A DNA stretch of 6,533 bases from Lachnospiraceae bacterium. GTDB taxonomy: Bacteria; Bacillota_A; Clostridia; Lachnospirales; Lachnospiraceae. The position numbers and the translations under genes are program-made. Each line of letters starts with the position of its first letter. Positions within the stretch are counted from its first letter, which is position 1. The DNA lies in assembly GCA_024684065.1 (NCBI GenBank), contig JAIKXO010000256.1, positions 1 through 6,533 on the forward strand, in the 5' to 3' direction. The notes under the pieces are model-generated. The model searched no databases, had not been told where the DNA came from, and worked only from the letters and a program-made list of their open reading frames with translations. This document shows, one piece after another, positions 1-5,377 of this stretch.

Positions 1-114
1 CTTGCCAATGTACTTCCGCTTATGTTCGCCCCGCTTCTTGTCAGAGTTCCAATAAGGCTCGTCGATATAGACATAATCCGTACCATTGATACGCTGTATT
101 TTTTGCTGCGACAT
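1..114 (-). CDS. IS1634-like DDE transposase, N-terminal fragment
   Basis: Only the first 38 codons are in the window; the gene continues past the left edge. The minus-strand ATG at 114-112 is preceded by GGAGGT (126-121) with a 6-nt gap. The protein opens MSQQKIQRINGTDYVYIDEP and then has a basic stretch ending HKRKYIGK. That layout, an NGxxYVY strand, a YW-lysine-rich turn and a closing YIGK, is the usual beginning of large IS1634/IS4-like DDE transposases in Firmicutes. The catalytic domain lies outside the window, so activity cannot be judged. The gene has its own promoter and a ribosome-site hairpin (listed separately), both typical of an intact IS end. I could not define the terminal inverted repeat because the other end is missing. 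The family call rests on remembered similarity of a short N-terminus; another transposase family is possible. Confidence 0.65.
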   Translation of the reverse strand, partial: MSQQKIQRINGTDYVYIDEPYWNSDKKRGEHKRKYIGK

Positions 115-122
115 ATGACCAC

Positions 123-151
123 CTCCATAGATATATTTTATGTCTATGGAG
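123..151 (-). promoter_or_regulatory. Hairpin that can hide the transposase ribosome binding site
   Basis: The arms CTCCATAGA (123-131) and TCTATGGAG (143-151) are a perfect 9-bp inverted repeat around an 11-nt loop. On the minus-strand RNA the second arm contains the GGAG of the transposase ribosome binding site. The predicted start from the IS promoter (near 128) lies inside the second arm, so native transcripts lack the first arm and cannot fold. Transcripts reading in from flanking DNA would contain both arms. This is the protective arrangement described for IS10 and IS50. The sequence shows the repeat directly; the regulatory role is inferred. Confidence 0.6.
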
Positions 152-163
152 CAAAAAAGTCAA
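135..163 (-). promoter_or_regulatory. Promoter of the IS transposase gene
   Basis: On the minus strand, TTGACT (163-158) is followed after exactly 17 bp by TAAAAT (140-135). Each box differs from the sigma-A consensus by one base. The predicted start of transcription is near 128, leaving a leader of about 14 nt that contains the GGAGGT ribosome binding site and little else. No transcription data are available. Confidence 0.6.
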
Positions 164-283
164 GTTCTCAGACAGGAAAAACACTGTATTTTAGGGCATT
201 CGGTGGTTTTATATCTAATTCATAGGTATAAAACTTCGGGAGCGAAGGATAAAAAGGACAGGGAGAGGGATTGCATTAACTTT

Positions 284-540
284 TGTAGCATAAAAAGGCT
301 ACAAAGTAGCTCTTTTCTTACAAAAATGATACAGCTCAAACGCCTACCATTACAGGGCTTGAAGCATAATGTAGCATTTGTAGCATTTATTTTTAAGTTA
401 ATTATAGAAAAATAAAATAAATATTATCAAATCTAATGTCAAAAAAAATGCTACATCTGCTACAGGGGGCTTATTCCCAGAAATATCCGCATTTTCTCCT
501 TCTCCCCCCGTCGTAAATAAAAGCTACAAAAAAAGCTACA
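284..540. repeat. TGTAGC iterons flanking an AT-rich core; candidate replication origin
   Basis: The left group has TGTAGCATT twice in tandem (370-378 and 379-387), plus TGTAGCA at 284-290, an inverted GCTACA at 298-303 and a variant AGTAGC at 305-310. The right group is inverted: AATGCTACA (447-455) directly followed by TCTGCTACA (456-464), then GCTACA at 523-528 and 535-540. The 9-bp period is the same on both sides. Between the inner pairs lies an almost pure A/T stretch (about 388-446). Two sets of short repeats facing each other across an AT-rich unwinding zone is the design of origins opened by P4/SaPI-type SF3 Rep helicases, and such a helicase is encoded at 1477-3207. The repeats are directly visible; origin function is inferred. 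They could instead be regulator binding sites. Confidence 0.5.
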
Positions 541-675
541 CAGCTTTGCTATCCAGCAGAACCTGTCTTCCATATGCATGAGGCCGCCGCAAATAATAAG
601 TTTCTTCTATATTATATAGCACTTCGTCATCCCTGCTGTCCGCTCCTTATGACAGGGAGCTGGTCAGCGTATGCT

Positions 676-1260
676 TTATTTATAGCCCCTTGTCTTTAAC
701 TCATTTTCGATATCTGCCAATTCATCCTGGAGATCAGAAATTCGTCTTTGCAAGTCTTCTTTCCTCTCAACAAGAAGTTCTGTAGGCACGGAGAAGAGCT
801 CGAGCTGACGCTCTGTGTATCCGCTCAGTTCTTCATAACTCTTATTGTCCTCTGAGGTCCATTCCTCTATCTGTATCTGCATATAATCGTGAAATATGCA
901 TATGGGTACAGGATAGCCATAAGGGCTCTGCCGTGTCTTGGCCATCAGCTTTCTTTCGATTTTTTCTTTTATTTTTGGATCCTCGATAACTTTGAGGATA
1001 TCTTCACGACTATATTTTGCGCCTTTTGTCGAGATATTACTATTTTTAATTGCTATACGATAATTATCATAATTATCTCCATATTCATGATCTTTTGCAT
1101 AATACTGAAAATATCTGATCATTTCTTTCCTTCCGACTAGGTGCCGGTCTTTTTCGGGCTGGCCTTTCAATAATTCGGCTACGTCAGAATCGCTTACATA
1201 GCCGAATCGCTCGTCTATCAATTTCTGGATTTCGCTCATGCCGATCATCTGTTCTTTCAT
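676..1260 (-). CDS. Unrecognised 194-aa protein, divergent from the replication helicase
   Basis: I do not recognise this family. The ATG at 1260-1258 has a purine-rich site (GGGAGAGGA, about 1276-1268) at suitable distance. Internal ATGs at codons 5 and 8 lack a comparable site. Residues 8-32 look like a helix-turn-helix-sized helical pair (MSEIQKLIDERFGY, then VSDSDVAELLKG). The middle is rich in Tyr, Asp and Asn (about 50-75). Residues 75-110 are basic (YSREDILKVIEDPKIKEK and following). The C-terminus (about 160-190) is a heptad-patterned, strongly charged coiled coil with Leu and Ile spacing, suggesting self-association. There is no signal peptide or membrane segment. Its divergent position, facing the helicase gene across repeated sites, is where mobile elements often keep their regulator, so a regulatory role is possible but unproven. 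Its AT-rich codons contrast with the GC-richer helicase gene. Confidence 0.75.
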   Translation of the reverse strand: MKEQMIGMSEIQKLIDERFGYVSDSDVAELLKGQPEKDRHLVGRKEMIRYFQYYAKDHEYGDNYDNYRIAIKNSNISTKGAKYSREDILKVIEDPKIKEKIERKLMAKTRQSPYGYPVPICIFHDYMQIQIEEWTSEDNKSYEELSGYTERQLELFSVPTELLVERKEDLQRRISDLQDELADIENELKTRGYK

Positions 1261-1308
1261 GGATTCATCCTCTCCCGTTTACTATATATCAATGGCATCC
1301 CTTCTATT

Positions 1309-1430
1309 GTCCCAATTGTCTTAAAAAAGATAAAAATAAGAGATTAAAAAAAAATAATTGGGACATTGATAGATTGTCTCATATGTATTAAAATTCAATT
1401 TATAAGACAAACATAAAACGTCCCAATTAT
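1309..1430. promoter_or_regulatory. Three GTCCCAATT operator-like sites in the divergent spacer
   Basis: The 9-mer GTCCCAATT occurs at 1309-1317 and 1420-1428 on the plus strand and inverted (AATTGGGAC) at 1356-1364. The second and third sites match over 11 bp (ATAATTGGGAC at 1354-1364 and GTCCCAATTAT at 1420-1430) and face each other across 55 bp. The predicted helicase promoter (1366-1394) lies between them, with its -35 box two bases from the second site. Part of the first site is itself near-palindromic (CAATTG). The arrangement fits operators for a looping or cooperative repressor, or iterons for the helicase. The binding protein is unknown. Confidence 0.55.
1366..1394 (+). promoter_or_regulatory. 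Promoter of the helicase operon
   Basis: TTGATA (1366-1371) and TAAAAT (1389-1394) are separated by 17 bp and each differs from the sigma-A consensus by one base. Transcription would start near 1401, giving a leader of about 75 nt that includes the third GTCCCAATT site and the AGGAGGA ribosome site (1464-1470). Prediction only. Confidence 0.5.
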
Positions 1431-1476
1431 AACATATGGCAACGAGAAGGTAAAGATATCGGAAGGAGGAAAAAAT

Positions 1477-3207
1477 ATGAGTGATTACTCTTACCTTACC
1501 AACGTCCCGATAGAACGGCCGCCTGACAGCCCCGGGGGCGGGGCAGACGGAGGCCCGTCCTTCCAATTGATGACCCGGCCGCCGACGAAGACGCTTAACC
1601 AGATTATTCTTGAGGTGACGGATAGCTACGTGTCCAGCCTTTATCCGCCTTATCCTTTACCTGAAGAGATTGAGGTGGATCTTGTATCCGAATCGGCGAA
1701 GGCATGCAAAGCCTATAACTACACCAAGCCCTTAAACAAGGTGAAGGTCCCGACAGAACTGTTTCCTGCACAGATTGCGGCTGTAATGCTCAAAAGATAC
1801 AGCATCGTCCGCATTACAGCCGGTGACGGTGCTGATCCGGACTGCGATCTGCTAGCCATATATCAGGAGGAAGGTCCCAATGAGGGCATATACGTCACGG
1901 ACGAAGGAACCTTCAAGCAGCGTATCAAGGAGCTATGCTACACCATCACGCAGACCAATTTGACGGCCACGATGGAACTGATCCGGATCGATGCTCCCAG
2001 GCGGAAGAGGACGACGGAAAAGGACCTCGTGCCGGTCAACAATGGCATATTCGATTTCGCGACCAAGGTGCTGCTTGACTTCGACCCCATGTATATCTTT
2101 CTTTCAAAGTCTAGGGTGAATTATAACTCAAGTGCGAAAAATGAAGTGATCTATAACCCCCTGGACAATACATACTGGGATGTCGAGAGCTGGATGGAGG
2201 AATTATCTGATGATTATGAAATAGTCGATGTCCTGTGGGAAGTCCTCTCTGCGATAGTAAGGCCGTTTGTTCGCTGGGGCAAGGCCGCATGGTTCTATTC
2301 CAATACAGGCAACAACGGGAAGGGAACCCTCTGCGAGCTCATGCGCTCCCTCTGTGGAGAGGGTTCATATTCCAGTATTTCCTTGGCGGACATGGGGAAG
2401 GAGTTCTACCTAGAGCAGCTTCCCAGGGCGAACGCTATTATCTGCGACGAGAATAACGTGGGGACTTTCATCGACAAGGCGGCGAACCTTAAGGCCATCA
2501 TAACCAATGATGTCATTACAATAAACCGGAAGAAAAAATCGATAATCAGCTACCAGTTTCGCGGCTTCATGGTGCAGTGTCTGAACGAGCCTCCAAGGGT
2601 CAAGGATAAGTCTGATTCATTTTACCGAAGGCAGCTTTTCATACCGTTCGAGAAATGCTTTACGGGCAAGGAAAGGAAGTATATTAAGGATGACTATCTG
2701 CATAGGCCGGAGGTCCTTGAATATGTATTGTACCGGGTTCTGCACATGAACTTCTACGAGCTTTCGGAACCGGCGGCTTGCAGGGACGCCCTCGAAGAGT
2801 ATAAGGAGTACAACGACCCGGTCCGGCAGTTCATGGATGAGATGTCGCCCCAGTTTGCATGGGATCTTTTGCCATTTAGTTTCCTTTTCGCTCTCTATCA
2901 GGCATGGTTCAAGAAGAATAACCCGAGTGGGATTATACAGGGCAAGCATATGTTTATCTCTGATCTGCTCCACATCTTGAAGGATTATCCGGATTGGTAC
3001 TGCCAGGGGAAGTCGGTTTCTATTCGGCCAGGTCATAGGATGGACAAGAAGGAGTACCTCATCAGGGACTATGACCTGAGGGACTGGCAGAATCCTGTAT
3101 ATACGGGCCAAGATCCGGACAAGATATGCGACCCGAAGCTTAAGTCGAGCTATTATGGGCTGCTCAGGGCCCCAGCGGTTCCCACGGCGATCGAGGAGGA
3201 GGACTGA
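1477..3207 (+). CDS. P4/D5-family SF3 replicative helicase (phage/plasmid primase family)
   Basis: This 576-aa protein is an SF3 helicase-type replication initiator that would act as a ring on the element's own origin. The ATG has AGGAGGA six bases upstream. Residues 1-30 are Pro/Gly-rich and probably disordered. Residues 185-194 (VPVNNGIFDF) start a D5_N-like region. The ATPase core follows: Walker A TGNNGKGT (277-284, Lys282), Walker B IICDE (Asp324, Glu325), the sensor region QCLNEPPR (Asn370), then YRRQLFIPF with the likely arginine finger at Arg384/Arg385. The C-terminal part (about 400-576) contains KYIKDDYLHRPEVLEYVLYR, seen in Firmicutes relatives, and probably a winged-helix end. The first Gly of the classical Walker A motif is Asn276, which I believe is normal in this subgroup. 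I see no convincing archaeo-eukaryotic primase or Toprim motif in the first 180 residues, so priming may be supplied by the host, though annotation pipelines call this family primase. It heads a plus-strand run ending in the integrase. Its TGA overlaps the structured repeat that follows. Confidence 0.95.
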   Translation: MSDYSYLTNVPIERPPDSPGGGADGGPSFQLMTRPPTKTLNQIILEVTDSYVSSLYPPYPLPEEIEVDLVSESAKACKAYNYTKPLNKVKVPTELFPAQIAAVMLKRYSIVRITAGDGADPDCDLLAIYQEEGPNEGIYVTDEGTFKQRIKELCYTITQTNLTATMELIRIDAPRRKRTTEKDLVPVNNGIFDFATKVLLDFDPMYIFLSKSRVNYNSSAKNEVIYNPLDNTYWDVESWMEELSDDYEIVDVLWEVLSAIVRPFVRWGKAAWFYSNTGNNGKGTLCELMRSLCGEGSYSSISLADMGKEFYLEQLPRANAIICDENNVGTFIDKAANLKAIITNDVITINRKKKSIISYQFRGFMVQCLNEPPRVKDKSDSFYRRQLFIPFEKCFTGKERKYIKDDYLHRPEVLEYVLYRVLHMNFYELSEPAACRDALEEYKEYNDPVRQFMDEMSPQFAWDLLPFSFLFALYQAWFKKNNPSGIIQGKHMFISDLLHILKDYPDWYCQGKSVSIRPGHRMDKKEYLIRDYDLRDWQNPVYTGQDPDKICDPKLKSSYYGLLRAPAVPTAIEEED

Positions 3208-3272
3208 CAGCGTCGGGGCTACGGCAAATGAGGCGGGCACACAGGAAGGGGATAACCCCTCCTGCGTGCTCG
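3204..3272 (+). ncRNA. Structured unit, copy 1 (candidate RNA element)
   Basis: The unit begins CTGACAGCGTCG, overlapping the helicase stop codon, and continues with GCTAC, GCA and ATGAG blocks shared with copy 2. It then forms a long hairpin: CGGGCAC (3234-3240) pairs with GTGCTCG (3266-3272), CAGGA (3242-3246) with TCCTG (3260-3264), and GGGG (3248-3251) with CCCC (3256-3259), closed by an ATAA loop. That is 16 pairs with one G-U, one mismatch and one bulged A. It lacks a U-run, so it is not an ordinary terminator. I do not recognise it as a known riboswitch or ribozyme. A DNA role, such as a replication-protein or recombinase site, is equally possible. Confidence 0.45.
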
Positions 3273-3296
3273 ATTTGGGATTATAAGGTCGTGCTA

Positions 3297-3344
3297 AGGG
3301 GCGGGCATACAAAAGCCCGAATCGATGTTACCCAGTCTGCCCCT
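3297..3344 (+). other. Intervening GC-rich stem-loop between the two structured units
   Basis: AGGGGC (3297-3302) pairs perfectly with GCCCCT (3339-3344). Inside it, GGGC (3303-3306) pairs with GCCC (3315-3318) around the loop ATACAAAA. It lies between the two repeated units and overlaps the 5' arm of a possible extra stem of copy 2, so alternative folds are possible. Confidence 0.4.
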
Positions 3345-3419
3345 GTAGGCTGACAGCGTCGTGAGCTACAGCACATGAGCCGGCATGAGGGGGGCAACCC
3401 CCTCTGGATTGCCCGGCTT
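3343..3419 (+). ncRNA. Structured unit, copy 2 (candidate RNA element)
   Basis: CTGACAGCGTCG (3350-3361) repeats exactly the 12-mer of copy 1, 146 bp downstream, and is followed by the same GCTAC, GCA and ATGAG blocks. A hairpin sits at the same place but with different bases: AGCCGG (3378-3383) with CCGGCT (3413-3418), and a perfect 7-bp GAGGGGG/CCCCCTC stem (3387-3393 with 3398-3404) capped by a GCAA tetraloop. CTGTA (3343-3347) can also pair with TACAG (3367-3371), with GCT/AGC stacked inside. Conserved single-stranded blocks beside a hairpin whose shape is kept while its bases change are what a structured RNA family shows. It ends about 22 nt before the ribosome site of the next gene, so it could control translation or termination there. 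Confidence 0.45.
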
Positions 3420-3455
3420 AAAATAAAAATTACAACACAATGGAGGAAAGAGAAT

Positions 3456-3890
3456 ATGCAAGATATAGCAGCGGCAATGTTCGAGCAGAATTTAGAGAAT
3501 CGACTTTATATGGAAATCGACGAGCCTTATGAAAGGCTCGATGACTTCTATGAAGGTATCAAGAATTATTTCGATATAGAGGTGGCAGACGGTTCCGAAC
3601 GCCTGAAGAAGAAGAGTTTTGTCGATGAAAATCCGTTGCAATGGGCGCAGGTTCTGCGCTTCTTCGGCTTTAATTGCCCGGAAGGATATGACATCTGCGT
3701 AGAGGATGAGTACAGCGATTATGGGGATATAGACGTACAAGAGGAGGAAGGCTTCATACGGACGTTAGAGGGATATATAAATGGTGACCCTATTGCCATA
3801 GATGATATTTTCATCGGAATGAGAGTGATCAATGCACTATACGCAGCATTTTGCAAAGTCGAAATCCCTGAGGATATGGATGGATATTGA
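3456..3890 (+). CDS. Unrecognised very acidic 144-aa protein upstream of integrase
   Basis: I do not recognise this family. I chose the ATG at 3456 because GGAGGA (3442-3447) lies 8 nt upstream; the open frame extends further upstream only through the structured repeat. The protein has about 35 Asp/Glu against 11 Lys/Arg, a net charge near -24 over 144 residues. Acidic clusters are at about 17-25 (EIDEPYERLDD) and 84-100 (ICVEDEYSDYGDIDVQEEEG). A central segment (SFVDENPLQWAQVLRFFGFNCPEGYDIC) has predicted helical and hydrophobic character. No signal peptide or membrane span is seen. Its stop overlaps the integrase start by 11 nt, implying translational coupling and a linked role. Such charge is known in DNA-mimic proteins that inhibit DNA-binding enzymes, and also in many unrelated small proteins, so function stays open. 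Confidence 0.85.
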   Translation: MQDIAAAMFEQNLENRLYMEIDEPYERLDDFYEGIKNYFDIEVADGSERLKKKSFVDENPLQWAQVLRFFGFNCPEGYDICVEDEYSDYGDIDVQEEEGFIRTLEGYINGDPIAIDDIFIGMRVINALYAAFCKVEIPEDMDGY

Positions 3891-5121
3891 CATCTGCAGT
3901 ATTGATATAAAAGCTTTACAATCCATATCAGAGTGTGGTAATTTGTCCGTGGATACTGCGGACGAATTATTACGCATGCTCAAAAAAGAAAAAGAAAGGA
4001 AAGTATTAGAGAAACACAATTATAAGATCAGCGGGCCGTTTACGTCGGGAAACAGGGTTGTATATACCACCCGCGCCCCCTGGCTCTCAAGCAGGAAGGC
4101 AAGCCGGAACAGGTATGAGGATCTGATCGATCTGTTATACGATCATTATTACGGAAACTCTTTCGAGGATCTGACCGTTTCAGAGATATTCGAAAGGATG
4201 ATAGCGGATTACAATGAGGCTCACCTCGTGTCGCACCTCACGCTGGTTCATTACAAGGCCGACTGGGATAAGTATATTGTAAAAAAGAATTGCCAGTGGC
4301 TGGATATGCCCATTTCAAAAGTTCGCCCGGAGCAGATACTGGAACACTACCGTAGGCTCACGGCAGGCGAAGCCATGAAGCGGTCGACCTTCAACAATGT
4401 AAAGACGGTCGTGAATGCGGTGTTTGACTATGCCATTAAAAAGAACGTGGACTGTATCAAGGCGAGCCATGTTAGCACAAGGCGGTTAAGGTTCGCCCCC
4501 ATCGTCGATAAGTGGAATGGCGTATATACCATTGAGGACAAGCGGAAGATTCAGAAGGTATGCGAAGAGCTCAGGCCTACAGTTTATATCAAGGCTATCG
4601 AGCTTATGTTCTGCCTCGACGTGCGTATCGGAGAGCTTCGCGCTCTGCAGAAGGGCGATGTGGATATCGCCAAAAAGACTATCGACATATCGCATCAGAT
4701 GGTCGATATCGAAACCGAAACAGCTAACAGGCATCCTGTCAGGTCAAACATCATGAAGGGAAAGCAGGAGGCCGGAAAGCGTATCGAGCCGTTGTCGGAA
4801 AGGGCTCTCTCGGCCATAGCATGGCTTTTTGAGAATTACCCGGACTCTGTGTGGCTTCTGCCGAACAGGAGCGGGAACGGGCCGATCTACACGAACGGGT
4901 TCAACACGAACCTGAAAAAGGTGTGCGAAATGGCGGGCGTAAAGTATTTCAGCTCTCACGGCATCAGGTTCCACAATATTTCGGCCATGTATGATGCCGG
5001 TATAAGCGAAAAGGAGATACAGAGGCTGTCGGGGCATACCACGGCGGATATGACGAGGCATTATAACAGAAGGGTTTCTGTTGCCTGCGAAGATGATAAA
5101 ATAAGGGAAGTCTTGGGCTGA
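3880..5121 (+). CDS. int: Tyrosine recombinase (integrase) of an integrative element
   Basis: This 413-aa site-specific recombinase would insert and excise the element. All six catalytic residues are present: Arg249 (VRIGELRAL), Lys295 (KQEAGKRIEPL, with the usual six-residue step to Arg301), His360 and Arg363 (HGIR), His386 (LSGH) and the nucleophile Tyr395 (TRHYNRR). Residues 1-50 are a helical leader, about 52-92 look like a small beta-rich arm-binding domain, 98-215 the SAM-like core-binding domain, and 230-405 the catalytic domain. The length is normal for ICE or prophage integrases. I prefer the ATG at 3880, with AGGA five bases upstream and an 11-nt overlap with the preceding stop. An in-frame ATG at 3832 would add 16 residues but has a poorer ribosome site. 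It is the last gene of the plus-strand run, and a tRNA-like attachment core begins 70 bp after its stop. No excisionase gene is visible. Confidence 0.95.
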   Translation: MDIDICSIDIKALQSISECGNLSVDTADELLRMLKKEKERKVLEKHNYKISGPFTSGNRVVYTTRAPWLSSRKASRNRYEDLIDLLYDHYYGNSFEDLTVSEIFERMIADYNEAHLVSHLTLVHYKADWDKYIVKKNCQWLDMPISKVRPEQILEHYRRLTAGEAMKRSTFNNVKTVVNAVFDYAIKKNVDCIKASHVSTRRLRFAPIVDKWNGVYTIEDKRKIQKVCEELRPTVYIKAIELMFCLDVRIGELRALQKGDVDIAKKTIDISHQMVDIETETANRHPVRSNIMKGKQEAGKRIEPLSERALSAIAWLFENYPDSVWLLPNRSGNGPIYTNGFNTNLKKVCEMAGVKYFSSHGIRFHNISAMYDAGISEKEIQRLSGHTTADMTRHYNRRVSVACEDDKIREVLG

Positions 5122-5136
5122 TGCAACTTGATGCAA
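5119..5136 (+). repeat. TGATGCAA direct repeats at the end of int; possible arm-type sites
   Basis: TGATGCAA occurs at 5119-5126 (including the int stop codon) and again at 5129-5136, one helical turn apart. Position between int and the attachment core fits arm-type binding sites. A third copy lies at 5924-5931 and may be chance. Confidence 0.35.
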
Positions 5137-5145
5137 ATTTTTTTC

Positions 5146-5181
5146 AAAAAAAAATCCCCGCAAACTCAGTGTTTACGGGGA
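5146..5181 (-). terminator. Intrinsic terminator on the minus strand, next to the attachment core
   Basis: TCCCCG (5155-5160) pairs with CGGGGA (5176-5181), and AAAC (5162-5165) with GTTT (5171-5174), around a 5-nt loop. On the minus strand the stem is followed by nine T residues (complement of 5154-5146). It lies just downstream, in tRNA orientation, of the tRNA-Gly-like core. After integration it would therefore end transcripts of the reconstituted tRNA gene before they ran antisense into int. In plus orientation there is no T-run after the stem. Confidence 0.75.
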
Positions 5182-5190
5182 AAACAGGGA

Positions 5191-5210
5191 AGCAGGTGAT
5201 GGGAATCGAA
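5191..5210 (-). other. Attachment-site core matching the 3' end of a tRNA-Gly gene
   Basis: Read on the minus strand this is TTCGATTCCCATCACCTGCT. It fits a tRNA 3' end exactly: T-loop TTCGATT, 3' T-stem CCCAT, acceptor strand CACCTGC, discriminator T. It matches what I remember of Firmicutes tRNA-Gly(UCC), whose acceptor 5' strand is GCAGGTG. The upstream part of a tRNA (5' T-stem ATGGG, anticodon arm and so on) is absent above 5210, so this is not a tRNA gene. A tRNA 3' fragment directly after an integrase gene is the normal sign of an att core. The exact crossover point and core length need comparison with the host chromosome. Confidence 0.6.
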
Positions 5211-5263
5211 GAAGAAAACCATCCCGCAACCCCAGTAAAATCAAGGAAAGGAGGGGCAGCCGT

Positions 5264-5333
5264 CATCTTTATACCCCTTTTATACCCCTTATCTAATTTC
5301 GACAGGAAAATGTACGATATGGCATCTTTATAC
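5264..5333 (+). repeat. 11-bp direct repeats beside the attachment core; possible integrase arm sites
   Basis: TTTATACCCCT is repeated head-to-tail at 5268-5278 and 5279-5289, a period of exactly 11 bp. A second 11-mer, CATCTTTATAC, occurs at 5264-5274 and 5323-5333 and shares the TTTATAC part. These lie 54-123 bp from the core, on the side opposite int. Direct repeats of this size and placement are what tyrosine integrases of Tn916/lambda type bind with their N-terminal domain. Function is inferred. Confidence 0.45.
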
Positions 5334-5377
5334 TGAATAAAGAAATATATCCGATGAGAATTTTAATCTACCCATAT

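Noticed and set aside
140..415. Plus-strand 91-aa open frame over the IS end and iteron region
   Set aside because: It starts inside the IS hairpin, lacks a ribosome site, and its composition follows the repeats and AT-rich core.
2617..3312. Minus-strand 231-aa open frame opposite the helicase gene
   Set aside because: It is a shadow of the helicase coding region, without a ribosome site or recognisable motif.
3204..3419. CRISPR array, retron RNA or group II intron
   Set aside because: There are only two diverged copies with no spacer pattern, and no reverse transcriptase or Cas gene is in the window.
3375..3455. Upstream extension of the acidic 144-aa gene from an ATG at 3375
   Set aside because: The extra codons run through the hairpin of structured copy 2, and the ATG at 3456 has a strong, well-spaced GGAGGA.
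4744..5163. Minus-strand 139-aa open frame opposite the end of int
   Set aside because: It would run against the complete integrase gene and starts within the terminator region; no motif was seen.
5191..5280. A complete tRNA gene
   Set aside because: Only the T-loop, 3' T-stem strand and 3' acceptor strand are present; no 5' T-stem, anticodon arm or D-arm follows above 5210.
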